NCBI GenBank assembly: GCA_017506865.1
Contig: JAFCMP010000133.1
Span: 124,001 to 188,000, forward strand
Origin: Tribonema minus
Taxonomy: Eukaryota > Sar > Xanthophyceae > Tribonematales > Tribonemataceae
Direction of reading: 5' to 3'
Length of the DNA stretch: 64,000 bases
Positions 13,301 through 21,785 of the stretch are shown piece by piece; the first letter of the stretch is position 1, and the number at the start of each line of letters is the position of its first letter. Made by a program: the position numbers and the translations under genes. A model generated the notes under the pieces. It searched no databases and was not told the origin of the DNA. It was given only the letters and a program-made list of their open reading frames with translations.

Positions 13301-15981
13301 GCCGCCCATCATCTGCAGCGACGTGTCGCGCCCCAAGCCCATGACGATCCGCGAGTTCAAGGTAAGATAGGGGCGCCGCAACATTTAATCAAATCCTGTC
13401 CGGCTCAAATTTGTGGATGAGCTTCAATAATGCTACGTTTGACTGAGGATGTGCGGCCGCCCATCATCTGCGGCGACGTGTCGCGCCCCAGGCCCATGAC
13501 GGACCGCAAGTTCAAGGTGAGAAGGATTAACACAGGGACCTAAGTCCCATCAGCATGTTCAACTGGTCGCTTCCCTGTGCACATGCGTCGCGCAACTGTC
13601 TGCTGAACTGAGCATCATGCCATCGCTCCAGCCCACTCCTGGTGTGCCGGCAAACAAGCCGTGGACTTGCGGCTGAGCTGTTGCACTGTCCTGCTCGCTG
13701 TTTTGTTTATCATCGATCATCTCCCTTCGCGATATTTGCGGTTCACTTCTGCTGTTCTGTTGCTCTGGTGCGCGCCGCTACCCGCATTACATTTGCAGCG
13801 CCCGCGGCACAAGGTCTGCCTCCAAGGCGGCCGCGCACTGCTCTTTGCGCACTGATCATCATCTTCATTTGTGATTTTTTGTCTCTGCTGCACGCTGCTA
13901 CCCGCATGACATGCGCTGCGCCCGCGGCGCGAGGTCTACCTCCAAGGCGGCCACGCACTGCTCTCTGCGCACTGATCATTATCTTGATTTGTGCATCTTT
14001 CATCAAATTATTGTTGTGATTCACTTCTTCTGTTCTGTTGTACTGTTGCGCGCCCCCGCAGGTGGCCCAGTCCATGACCGACAAGCCCGTGAAGGGCATG
14101 CTCACGGGCCCCATCACCATCCTCAACTGGTCCTTCCCGCGCGCGGACGTCGACCGCAAGACGCAGGCCTACCAGCTCGCGCTCGCGCTGCGCGAGGAGA
14201 TCAAGGACCTCGAGGACGCCGGCTGCAGGGTCATACAGGTATGAGCACTGCTGTTGTGCTGTCAGTAGAGGTCTTGTGGAATGTATGGAGGCACTTGATG
14301 GCAATGGCGACCTTGGAAACACCATAGAATGGCCCAGCGCTCGCGCTTGCACTCATGCTGCGTGCTGAGGTCCCCTCAAGGATGCCGGCTGCAGGGTCAT
14401 TCGGCTATGATGAGCGCTGCTGTGATGCCTCTGTAGGGCAGGTACACAAGTGAGGGCAAACTTGAACACGCTACAAATCAGACCAACTCGCGCTCGCACT
14501 GCGCGAGGAGTCCCAGGGCTTCGAGGACGGTGGCTGCAGGGTCGTGAGCGCTGCAGTGGTCACCGTGGTGCTTTGGAGGGCAGGTAGGTAGGTAGGTCAA
14601 GCTTAGGAATGCCATACTTGACGCAGAATAAACCAATTCGCGCTCCCGCAGCTCCAAAGGGATTTAGGGCGCTGAAACGTGCCTGCTGCAGGGTCAGCAA
14701 GGTGCCACACACAGGGCACGCGCTGCAATTCAAGTTGCACTGGCGCGCGCAATTGCCTATCCACCACCACGCATACAAACTGCACAAGGGCTCATCGGCC
14801 TCTTTCAACACCTGCTCGCCGCTTGTGCACTGACCGACACCCCCCCTGTCCCCTCCTATCCCCCCCCCCCTCTCAGGTGGACGAGCCCGCGCTGCGCGAG
14901 GGCATGCCGACGCGCCCCCAGCAGAAGGAGGCGTACCTCAAGTGGGCGGTGGACGCGTTTCTGCTGGCCACCGTCGGCGCGCGCCCCGAGACGCAGATCC
15001 ACACGCACATGTGCTACTGCGAGTTCCAGGACTGCCTGGGCGCGATCGCGCGCCTCGACGCCGACGTCAACTCCATCGAGAACAGCCGCAGCAACAACTC
15101 CACGTGAGCGCCTGCCGTCGTTGCGTTGCGCCGCCGCCTGCTGCTCTTCTTGCCATCGTGATACTTGGAGAAGCGTAGTAATGTGCAGTAGCAGAGCATC
15201 ACGTGCCTTAGGATTAGGGTGAGATTAGGGTTAGATAACCCTAACCATAATCCGCCGCACGCTGCTCACCACGGCATGCTTTGCAAAGTGTATGAATGCG
15301 CATCAGCAGAGCTTCACGTGCCTTAGAGTTAGAGTTAAATTAGGGTCAGCTCACTTCAGTGTACATCAAGGTATTATTCTGTGCGGCTCAAAGCCTGTTG
15401 CCAAACTTTGAACAGGCATCAGGCCAGTCGGACAGAGTCACAACACCTACTCAAATAATTACTTGCACCTCGCAAGATCACAAATGGGTGCCGCTTTAGG
15501 CTGTAGAGACCGGTAAAACATCACTTTCATGTCCGAGCACGCATAGAAAAAGCTGCCTGCCGTCGAGGTCCGAGACCCCCCGCGCTCCCCCTTGGCACCT
15601 TCCACATGTCAAGGCACGCAGTACTGCCAAGCAGCGCATGACCCCCCCCCCCCCCCCCCTCCCAGGCTCGAGTCCTTCGCCGCAGCGGGCTACAAGCACC
15701 TCCTCGGCCCCGGCACGTACGACATCCACTCCCCCGTCGTGCCGTCCGTCGACGACGTCGCCGCCAAGCTGCGCGCCTTCGCGACCGCGTTCCCGCTCGA
15801 GCGCATCGTCGTCGGCCCCGACTGCGGCCTCAAGACGCGCAAGTGGCACGAGGTCATACCCGCGCTGCGCAACATGGTCGCGGCGGCGGCGGCGCTGCGC
15901 GCGGAGGTCGCCGGCACCAGCGGCAAGGGGCACGGTGCCGCCGCCGCAGCTGCTGTCCGCTCTAACGGCCACTGCTGCTGA
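4374..15981 (+). CDS. metE: Cobalamin-independent methionine synthase (MetE), 11 exons, 803 aa
   Basis: Transfers a methyl group from methyltetrahydropteroyl-polyglutamate to homocysteine to make methionine without B12 (EC 2.1.1.14). Exons: 4374-4439, 5981-6154, 7171-7266, 7853-8396, 9080-9384, 10140-10340, 11956-12063, 13164-13361, 14062-14238, 14877-15103 and 15666-15981. They sum to 2412 nt and join in phase. Two junctions fix otherwise ambiguous sites: donor 8397 (GTGAGG) with acceptor 9079, and the phase-2 join 15103/15666, which makes NNST-LESF. The start gives [20 protein letters not shown], the usual N-terminus, with no targeting extension, so probably cytosolic. Zinc ligands H667 and C669 (THMCYCEF), E691 and C752 (PDCGLKTR) keep the E. 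coli spacing. Other family blocks: [46 protein letters not shown] and [10 protein letters not shown]. The tail has about 28 extra Ala-rich residues. Almost every intron contains decayed exon copies (listed separately). Confidence 0.96.
5086..5228 (+). repeat. Dispersed hairpin repeat, copy A
   Basis: First of five related copies (others near 6819, 47344, 55685 and 60076). It reads TTATTAATCCTCGCTC, then the hairpin-forming GGGCGCGAAAAAGCCC, then a GGCATCTAG block, AATCTACATGT, AACGACAACCACTCAAACG, GCCGCCGCCGCC and a final ATGGCAT. It lies in MetE intron 1. Probably a short non-autonomous mobile element; class unknown. Confidence 0.75.
5409..5428. repeat. Poly(C) tract in MetE intron 1
   Basis: About twenty consecutive C bases. 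A similar run lies at 5829-5845, and another (interrupted) run at 5951-5975 sits directly before the CTGCAG acceptor of exon 2. Comparable tracts precede or lie in introns at 8910-8931, 9041-9056, 10602-10621 and about 15642-15663. Confidence 0.9.
5866..5893 (+). repeat. Echo of the start of MetE exon 2
   Basis: GGAGGCCCACTGGGCC follows a poly(C) run, as at the true exon start (5981). The next 60 bases (TGTATGCGCGCCGCGC, TGAGCCGTGCTGCACAT, poly(C)) repeat the preceding intron tail, also seen at about 5790-5845. The unit is therefore intron tail plus exon start. Confidence 0.75.
6203..6240. repeat. Degenerate telomere-like tract in MetE intron 2
   Basis: GTAAGGGTTAGGGCTAGGGT followed by TGGGGTAACCCTGA: imperfect TTAGGG repeats that switch strand at the end. 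A similar tract lies at about 15211-15250 (TTAGGGTTAGATAACCCTAA) in intron 10, and another at about 35125-35170. Confidence 0.6.
6330..6412 (+). repeat. Echo of the end of MetE exon 2
   Basis: This repeats exon 2 from the ATCGC-GTC-GCGACTTCAACCTGTA block through ACACCGACGC-CTGGACCTG and the intron start GAGCGC. The donor is mutated: the true GGTGAGC (6154-6160) reads GATGAGC here. Confidence 0.85.
6819..6969 (+). repeat. Dispersed hairpin repeat, copy B
   Basis: Same orientation and order of blocks as copy A: TTATTAATTCTCGCTC, GGGCGCGAAACAGCCC, AATCTACATGTCGTGTGACA, AACGACAACCACTCAAACG, GCCGCCGCCGCC, AATGGCATCT. It has about 10 extra bases in the middle. It lies in MetE intron 2. Confidence 0.75.
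7350..7412 (+). repeat. Echo of the end of MetE exon 3
   Basis: It encodes the same [16 protein letters not shown] end as exon 3 (7229-7266) and is followed by an intact GTGAGC donor. The exon 3 start is not copied. Confidence 0.85.
9495..9740 (+). repeat. Two echoes of the end of MetE exon 5
   Basis: Copies at about 9526-9575 and 9684-9740 repeat CTCGCCGCGGGCGCGGACGG through GCCAAGGCCCTCGA (true copy about 9338-9384). The second also repeats the intron start (GTGCTAC...CGCCATCAT). In both, the GAG|GTGCGT donor is destroyed (GATGTGC and GAGATTC). A further short piece is near 9500. Confidence 0.85.
9945..10065 (+). repeat. Echo of the start of MetE exon 6
   Basis: It repeats GCGCGGTC-CTGCAG and the first roughly 100 bases of exon 6 (true copy 10131-10250), including the GGGGCTCAGCGGCG and GTGGCAGCGCTCGGCGACGG blocks. 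The acceptor CTGCAG is intact, but an internal deletion of about nine bases and later substitutions make it unlike the true exon after 10065. Confidence 0.88.
11450..11905. repeat. Nested degenerate tandem repeat in MetE intron 6
   Basis: Four units of about 55-60 bp (near 11529, 11616, 11744 and 11838) share a GTGCC-TCAATCCGTTCA, CCACAA-ATGGATGC and AACAGCGTC pattern. They sit inside a larger unit of about 225 bp that also repeats GAT-TGCTGCAGTAGCAGAG and GGAATGTTGCAGC (11480 and 11703). Confidence 0.8.
12075..12330. repeat. Tandem repeat of about 60 bp in MetE intron 7
   Basis: Units read CATGCATTATATACCTGCC, GCGGCTGCATACCTGCATG, CCCTGTGGCG. About four degenerate copies follow the exon 7 donor; the first overlaps the intron start (GTACGCACGGCTGCGTGCCT), so the array may have grown from the junction itself. 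Confidence 0.8.
12680..13115 (+). repeat. Four echoes of the start of MetE exon 8
   Basis: Acceptor AGs at 12687, 12812, 12948 and 13064 are each preceded by CACC-CTTGAAC-T and followed by GCGCTGGGCCTCGACATCCT-like sequence, as at the true acceptor (13163). Spacings are 125, 136, 116 and 99 bp. Each unit closes with an AGCTGAAACTTCAA-like spacer. The second copy has gained a GTGAGC donor (12850), so 12813-12849 could act as a 37-nt cryptic exon that would shift the frame. Confidence 0.92.
13449..13522 (+). repeat. Echo of the end of MetE exon 8
   Basis: It repeats GTGCGGCCGCCCATCATCTG, GCGACGTGTCGCGCCCCA and CGCAAGTTCAAGGTGAGA (true copy 13297-13367). A GT donor is kept. Confidence 0.88.
13735..14061. 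repeat. Tandem duplication of the intron 8 tail before MetE exon 9
   Basis: Two units of about 130 bp (about 13745-13870 and 13873-13998) share GCTACCCGCAT-ACAT, GCGCCCGCGGC, GGTCTACCTCCAAGGCGGCC and GCGCACTGATCAT. A partial third unit (14018-14061) repeats TTCACTTCT-CTGTTCTGTTG and ends at the exon 9 acceptor. Confidence 0.85.
14330..14705 (+). repeat. Three echoes of the end of MetE exon 9
   Basis: Copies near 14337-14405, 14484-14545 and 14632-14700 each repeat CTCGCGCTCGCACTG-like sequence and GGCTGCAGGGTC (true copy 14174-14245). The first two also repeat the intron start (GAGCGCTGCTGTG). Decay increases with distance from the exon. Confidence 0.85.
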
Positions 15982-17296
15982 GCTGCCATCACTGGCAGTC
16001 GCCGATCTCCTGCTGCGGTGCAGACCGCCGGTCGTTGGGCTGCTGTTGCAAATGACTTGAGTTGCGGGTGAGGCGGGGGGGGGACGGGCTGGCGCGAGGA
16101 CAGTAAGGGGAGCCGGGGGGGCTTGGCGCGGGGCTGGTATACTATTGGTGGCTACTGCTGCTGAGGTATGCTATAGGAGGATGTACACTATGACAGGCAG
16201 TGCGAAGCGCTGCGGGGGTTAATGCCTGCCAGCTTCAGCTGGATGCTGTGTTGGAATGGAGCGAGAAGCCACATATTCCGGCAGCAGGGGTATTCTTCTG
16301 GCGTATGCGGTCCTGTGGGCGCCTGGGTGCCTGATGGCGACGCCAAGCCTTCAAGTTGGAGGCCGCTAACACAAGCGTACTTCAGATTTAAATGTATTGC
16401 ACTCCGCCTGGTGCAGCTGCAACATGTGTGTGCCTTCACTTCTGAAACGCTTGCTTACAGTTTGTTAAATACTTGCAGCTTGCACCAACGCCCCCACAAC
16501 AACATGTGCTGTATCCCACTTGCACATGCGTGTTGAGTCATGATGCACTCATGTATGCACTATGATGGAAACCGCGCCATGCATTTCTTGGTGTTGTCGC
16601 ACCCTCACAACGCACTCTCTCTCTCTATCCACAACCTGAAGTTATGATGATGTTGCAGCTGCCAAACTTGACCAATGCCTTCGTGCCCAGGCTGTTGCAC
16701 CCCAAGCTGTGGTTTTTCATGCTGTGACAGCATGGTCAGAGGTGCTCCTAGGCTTCATGCGCAGTAGGAACAAGGCAATGAACTGAAACAGTACTGTATG
16801 ATGCAAGAACCGGGAGTGCGTACGAGTACATACTAATGCCCCCCCCCCCCCCAGAAGCACGCTTTCTGTTTCGAAATCTGCTCTTGCGGCCGGGCAGTAT
16901 GACCTGGAGCACATGGCACATTCTTGCTTGACCACCACCCACCTGTGCCTGACCTGGAGAAGTACACAATTTGTTGCTGGCTCTTGTGCAAGTGTCAATG
17001 CCTGCATTAAGCTATTCAGAGGTTTACAAGATGCCTGTCAAGAGTGCCATGTATGATGGAGGCAGTTGCCTAGGCTGTGCGACAGAGCGTCATTGACGCC
17101 CAAACTTGCGCCCATATGCACGCCTGTGTGACGCAACATGAACACGTCTCTTATCGAATCGCACACACAGCGTTGCTTCACGTTGCAGGCACCTCATGGC
17201 ATGCCTGAGTGATTTTTGCTGCTCTGCTCTCAACTCGATACAGTTTGCTGTGGAACTGCTGCCGCATCGTCAAGGTACTGACGGACGCACAACACT

Positions 17297-17405
17297 GCGA
17301 GCTGAAAGAACGCACCACATGGACTCAGAGCGCCCCCTGTCGCATTCTGATATTACTGTGGGAGCTGCAACCTAACCTCCCATCAACTTCAACGGTGGGT
17401 TGAAC
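17297..17405 (+). repeat. Upstream repeat unit U, copy 1
   Basis: Family of about 110 bp with GAGCTGAAA-AACGCACCA, ATGGACTCACAGC-CCCCTG, a CCCATC block and the imperfect palindrome AACTTCAACGGTGGGTTG followed by AACTT. Other copies: about 19296-19425, 23083-23170 (partial) and 23214-23330. The palindrome arms pair at 8 of 9 positions around a GGTGG loop. Confidence 0.65.
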
Positions 17406-17902
17406 TTATGTGAACGTGCGCAGCGCGGCTCGACCAGGCGCATGTGGACGCGCTCGCGGGCCTGGTCACGCTCAGCCACAAGCTCAGCTAGCTCACCGAG
17501 TTCACCAAGCGCGAGTCGCCCACGGTCATCACGTAAAGCGATGCGCCCAGGGGTCATGCGCGCGCGTGCGGCTCGGGCCCTGCACGGCTGCTGCCGGCGC
17601 GGAGGGCGGTGCGGCAGCGGCAGCGGCAGCAGCGGCGGCGGCGGCAGCGGCTGCTGCAACGGCAGTGGCAGCAGCGGCAGCAGCGGCAGCGGCGGCGGCA
17701 GCAGCAGCGCTGCTCCACGGCAAACGTGGCGCCGTTGTCGGCGACCGTGCGCAGACGTGCTGATGCGCCGGCGGCGGCGGTGGCGCGGAGCGCGCTGGTT
17801 GCCGACGCGTATAAAGTTTTTTGTTGGTGTGTGCAGCCAAGCACCCCGCACGCTGCAGCTGCCGCGGCGGCGGCGGTATGTGGTTGCCATGTAGACTGTC
17901 AC
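17400..17902. other. GC-rich triplet-repeat block abutting unit U
   Basis: The minus strand is open for 176 codons (17372-17902), with Leu/Pro/Arg-rich repeats and an ordered RDDRGRLALGELGELAELV segment. The plus strand reads a similar Ala-rich repeat and also DQAHVDALAGLVTLSHKL before a stop. (GCN)n composition makes any frame open, so coding status and strand are undecided. It starts exactly where the AACTT of unit U ends. Confidence 0.3.
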
Positions 17903-19295
17903 CCGGGGATCAGGGGCAGCTTAATTGTGGCTCTGACGCTAGGTCTTGCGGGAAGGGGAAGCAGGTGACGGGGGAGGGTGCAGCAGCGGCGCAAAACGAG
18001 TGGCATACGCACTGCTGTTGGCGGCTCAGTCAAGGGTAGCACACGGGTTCCATGGCACAGTGTGTGATGAATAGCAGGCTTGCAGCTTCGGGGTATTGCG
18101 TGCACAGTTGTACGCATTGTGTTTCGTGAGCGGGGGGGAGGGGCTCTTCAGCCGTCAGGCATGTTGCCAATAGTACACAAATCTGATTCACACTGCTTGA
18201 GCCGCTCTGTGCGGTGCCATCCTTGTTAGCGCAAAGATTTCGCTTCCACAGTCATGTGTCTCAAAAAACAACCGTCTGCAGGTGGGGGCTGCACGAAAGA
18301 GCACAGTGTGGCCATGGGTGCTACTCTATACTGGCTCTTCATTGATGTGTTATGTTGTCGAACTGTCGACAAGGATTTGTGCATGGTCCGGTGTTGTGAA
18401 CTACACACCAGGGTCTGGTGTATGCTTTCGTGACATCAGCCAGAGGTTTTGCCACAGATTGGCGACTGAATATGTCCGGTACTTTCACATCGGCTCATCC
18501 TGCAGCTTTTAGGGTAAAAAAGTAGCTCTCGTGCACATGTCAACGTCTAAGGACAATCGCGCACTAGGACAACCCGTTGTCATTTTTGAAAAAACTTGTC
18601 ATGATACTGTCAAGGTGTGGTGGGCACCACAGAGCTTCCTAGCACTGCTGCGCGGTCAATATCCGTCGATGCCGCTCTTGCAGGAGATGGCAGGTGTGCA
18701 TTGACCATGGCCAGGCTCCCGCCGCCGCAACGACAAAAGGTGAAACCGAAGGCTGCCCAGCTCCTGTGAGGCTGCTGCTGCAGTCAAGCTGCCACTGCTT
18801 CGGGCTTATTGCGTCAACCATCAAGCGATGCACATCCTTTGCCACCGCTGATTGAACAGACATGGCAGCGATGGGTACTCATTCTCACGTTTTGTGCAGC
18901 TACTGTACTGCTGTACGCCTGCATGCATTCATATCCGGTGGCGCTGAAGTCGGATGAATGCTTTCTGCTAAAAAAAGCTCTCGCGCTCGTGTCAACGCCT
19001 GAAGACCATTGTTGATGTCTTGAGCTTATCACGATACCTGTCAAGATGTCATGTGCATGATGGAGGTCCTCACTGCCTAACCTATATCCAACACACAACC
19101 CCCATCGGTCTTCCAGACTGGCCCGAGTGCAATGCCTGTGTCACGTGCACTTTTTAATTATTGAAAAGATTTTAAGTTGCACAGGTGTTAACTTGGGAAA
19201 GTTGCAGCAACCTCAATGGGTTGTGGTTGGGTGTGTGAGTTGTTCTCAACTCGGCGTCTGCACGATGCCGCGCCGCCTCAGTGTTGGTGGCTGCG

Positions 19296-19425
19296 TAACG
19301 ACATGAGCGGATAAACGCATCATATAGATTCACAGCACCCCTGCGGCACTTTGAATGCCCCTGATGCCTCTCCTTGGATCCTCATCTGATCGCCCATCAA
19401 CTTCAACGGTGGGTTGAACTTCGGG
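19296..19425 (+). repeat. Upstream repeat unit U, copy 2 (uninterrupted target site)
   Basis: Contains the intact CATC-AACTTCAACGGTGGGTTG-AACTTCGGGACGTGAG order just before the ankyrin-like gene. The same order upstream of the second ankyrin-like locus is split by two retrotransposon copies, so this is the empty-site reference. Confidence 0.75.
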
Positions 19426-19559
19426 ACGTGAGTTCACGTGAGTTGGCTGGCACTCACAGCAAAACCCCAGGGGCGGCAGCAGCAGCACATCGGCCTCCAG
19501 CGTGCAACGTTAAGTTGTCAGTGTTGACGCCGAACGCACTCAGCAGAGGGGAGCCAGCC

Positions 19560-20867
19560 ATGGCAGAAGCCGAGATCTCGGTCAGATCCACCAGAGCGAG
19601 GGCGGCAGGTGGTGCAGATCACCCGGTCTTGACTACTGCACCGCACATCCTAGCTTTCCTCCCACCGTCGCTCATGACCAGAACCACCTGCATCGCCTTC
19701 AACGCTGAGATCGAGAAGCTGGACTCCCCACGGAAGCACCAGACGGTGGCGGCAGATGCCGTGGCTAGCAGTAGCCTCATAGAGTGGGCATTGCAGAACG
19801 GCTTAAATGCGGCCTTAGCGCAGCACTCCTGCGTACGCCAAGGAGATCTAGAAGGTCTGCTTAGTCTCCGCAGTTCACACGCCCCGCTGCTGCGACGAGA
19901 GTACACCAACATAGCTGCAGAGAGAGGTAACCTGCAGCTCTTGCAGTGGCTGCGGCAGAACGGCATCATCTTGGGCAAATTAGACAAGGAGGTATGCCAG
20001 GCTGCTGCAGCAGGTGGACACCTCGAGGTGCTGCAGTGGCTGCGCCAGACGGGCTGCAGCTGGACGTACAGCACGTGCAGAGCTGCCGCAGCAGCCGGAC
20101 ACCTGGAGGTGCTGCAGTGGGCGCGCGCCAACGGCTGCCCGTGGTACAATGGGGGCATAGTCGTCTGCTCATCAGCGGCTGAAGGGGGGCACCTCGCTGT
20201 GCTGCAATGGGCGCGAGCAAATGGCGCATGCTGGAACGAGAGCACCTGCTGGCTGGCCGCGACAGGAGGGCACCTCGAGGTGCTGCAGTGGGCGCGAGGC
20301 AACGGCTGCCCCTGGGACGAGCGGGTATGCAGCCATGCTGCAAGCACGGGGCACCTCGCTTTGCTGCGTTGGGCCCAGGCAAACGGGTGCCCCTGGGAAG
20401 AGCACACATGCACACAGCTGGCGCAGCGTGGCGATCTTCACACGCTGCAGTGGGCGCGCGCCAACGGCTGTCCCTGGGACGCAGGGACGTGCAGGGTCGC
20501 CGCGTTCAAAGGACATCTAGAGGTGCTGCGCTGGGCGCATGCTCATGGGTGCCCCTGGGACGAGGGAACCTGTGAGGAGCTAGCCAGATTAGGTGACTTC
20601 GAGTCGCTAAAGTGGGCACGCAGCAACGGATGCCCCTGCGATGCGGCGGTCTGCATGCGTGTTGCCATACACGGAGACTCGGACATGCTGCAGTGGGCGC
20701 GCTCACACGGGTGCCCCTGGGACGTATGGACCATATGGTATGCCAGAGAAAACGGGCACCACCACGTGGTCGAGTGGGTGCGTGCACATGGGTGCCCGGA
20801 CCACTTTGAGTTCTCTGAGTCAGAGCACGGCGTTGCTATTGACTCTGATAATGAATACCATGAGTAG
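19560..20867 (+). CDS. CPWD-type ankyrin-like repeat protein A1, 435 aa
   Basis: Unspliced frame. I start it at ATG 19560 (MAEAEISVRSTRARAAGG) because the paralogue at 27101 conserves this start and its context (AGCCATGGCAGAAGCCGAG); an in-frame ATG at 19374 is not supported by the paralogue. Residues about 20-60 (APHILAFLPPSLMTRTTC...) are faintly F-box-like. From about residue 120 there are eleven 27-residue units of the pattern GHLEVLQWARANGCPWD-x2-TC-x2-AA-x2; the last ends at GCPDHFEFSE. The C-terminus is acidic (SDNEYHE). Such CPWD repeats are abundant in brown algae, oomycetes and some giant viruses and are usually treated as divergent ankyrins that bind proteins. No partner or catalytic domain is visible, so no specific function can be given. 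Confidence 0.85.
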   Translation: MAEAEISVRSTRARAAGGADHPVLTTAPHILAFLPPSLMTRTTCIAFNAEIEKLDSPRKHQTVAADAVASSSLIEWALQNGLNAALAQHSCVRQGDLEGLLSLRSSHAPLLRREYTNIAAERGNLQLLQWLRQNGIILGKLDKEVCQAAAAGGHLEVLQWLRQTGCSWTYSTCRAAAAAGHLEVLQWARANGCPWYNGGIVVCSSAAEGGHLAVLQWARANGACWNESTCWLAATGGHLEVLQWARGNGCPWDERVCSHAASTGHLALLRWAQANGCPWEEHTCTQLAQRGDLHTLQWARANGCPWDAGTCRVAAFKGHLEVLRWAHAHGCPWDEGTCEELARLGDFESLKWARSNGCPCDAAVCMRVAIHGDSDMLQWARSHGCPWDVWTIWYARENGHHHVVEWVRAHGCPDHFEFSESEHGVAIDSDNEYHE

Positions 20868-21431
20868 CATCGCGCTTACGCAACTGCTCAGCGCTCGGTC
20901 GGATGACCAGATTTTGATCTGCGGTCAGAATTTTTGGGTGATGATGGTGAGCAAGTGCATGTGATTGAACCGGTGTAGGGCGGCATTAGCCAAAATCGAC
21001 TTGTGTCCTCTGATGCCGCAATATACATGTATGCACGTCGGTCCATACATATTTGTGTCAGCAACACATTCAGTTTGTTGCCTGTGCTGCTGCTACTGCT
21101 GCTGCTGCTACTGCTGCTGCTGCCGCTGCTAGTGCTTGGTGCTCATAACCATGATGGTGTTTTGACAACATCATGATTTTCTGGTGGTGCCTGCATGCCT
21201 TTGGTGCTGTTGCCTGTTGAGTAGCGATAACTCTAGTTCGATGATGGTTGCACAGGTGAGTCAGTCTGTTGCTTCCGGTGCCCGTGACAGTGGCATTCTA
21301 GCAGCAGCAAACAACCGAGTGGTTTGCAGATGCACTGTTCAGATGCGCAAACGGCCGTGTAGACGGCAGCTACAGCATACTGCATAACATCATCATACTT
21401 CAAGTGCTGGTTCCTCCTCCACGTTTGTAGG
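20868..21431. other. A1 3' flank, duplicated downstream of A2
   Basis: Sequence from 20868 to about 21370 matches 28735-29230 at a moderate level: ACTGCTCAGC-CTCGGT-GGATGACCAG, TGAACCGGTGTAGGG, TTGTGTCCTCTGATGCC, ATGTATGCACGTCG, and a TGC/CTG microsatellite (21080-21135 against 28950-28990). It marks the right edge of the segmental duplication. No gene seen. Confidence 0.7.
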
Positions 21432-21785
21432 CCACATCGTTGTTGGCCCCGTCGCCCCCGACTGCGGTTTCAAGACGCGCAAGTGGCACGAGGTCATACC
21501 TGCGCTGCGCAACATGGTCGTGGCGGCGGCGGCGCTGCGCGCGGAGGCCGCCGGCACCAGCGGCAAGGGGCACGGCGCCGCCGCCGCCGCCGCCGCTGTC
21601 CGGTCCAACGGCCACTGCAGTGGAGTGGGCTACTGGTGGCATTTACACAACAATTACTTCCTCCGTTCTTACTTGCCTCAAGTGCACACACACTTCTGAT
21701 CAGGCCTGTACTGCTGCTGAGGTATGCCGTAGGAGGATGTGCACTATAAGAGGCGGCGCGAAGCGCTGCGGGGTTTAATGCCTGT
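21430..21785 (+). pseudogene. Displaced copy of the MetE last exon and 3' flank
   Basis: About 21430-21620 repeats the end of MetE exon 11 (from about 15801): [20 protein letters not shown], then [12 protein letters not shown] and RSNGHC. There is a seven-base insertion just before PDC, and the stop is lost (CACTGCTGCTGA became CACTGCAGTGGA). About 21712-21785 then repeats the MetE 3' flank (16150-16225: CTGCTGCTGAGGTATGC, AGGAGGATGT-CACTAT, GCGAAGCGCTGCGGGG). It has no upstream exons or acceptor. It lies 5.4 kb from its source, with gene A1 between. Confidence 0.9.

Larger units (their letters stand above)
15982..19295. other. Region between MetE and the first ankyrin-like gene
   Basis: About 15982-16225 is probable MetE 3' UTR or flank, because part of it is duplicated with the gene end at 21720-21783. 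I found no canonical AATAAA there. The rest has no open frame I would defend. A degenerate pair near 17025-17100 and 19030-19085 shares ACCTGTCAAGA-TG and CATGATGGAGG, suggesting old repeats. Poly(C) occurs at about 16840-16852. Confidence 0.5.

Noticed and set aside
19619-20413. Minus-strand open frame of 264 codons over A1
   Set aside because: It is a shadow of the 81-bp repeat with biased codons. The plus strand has the conserved start, repeat consensus and paralogues.
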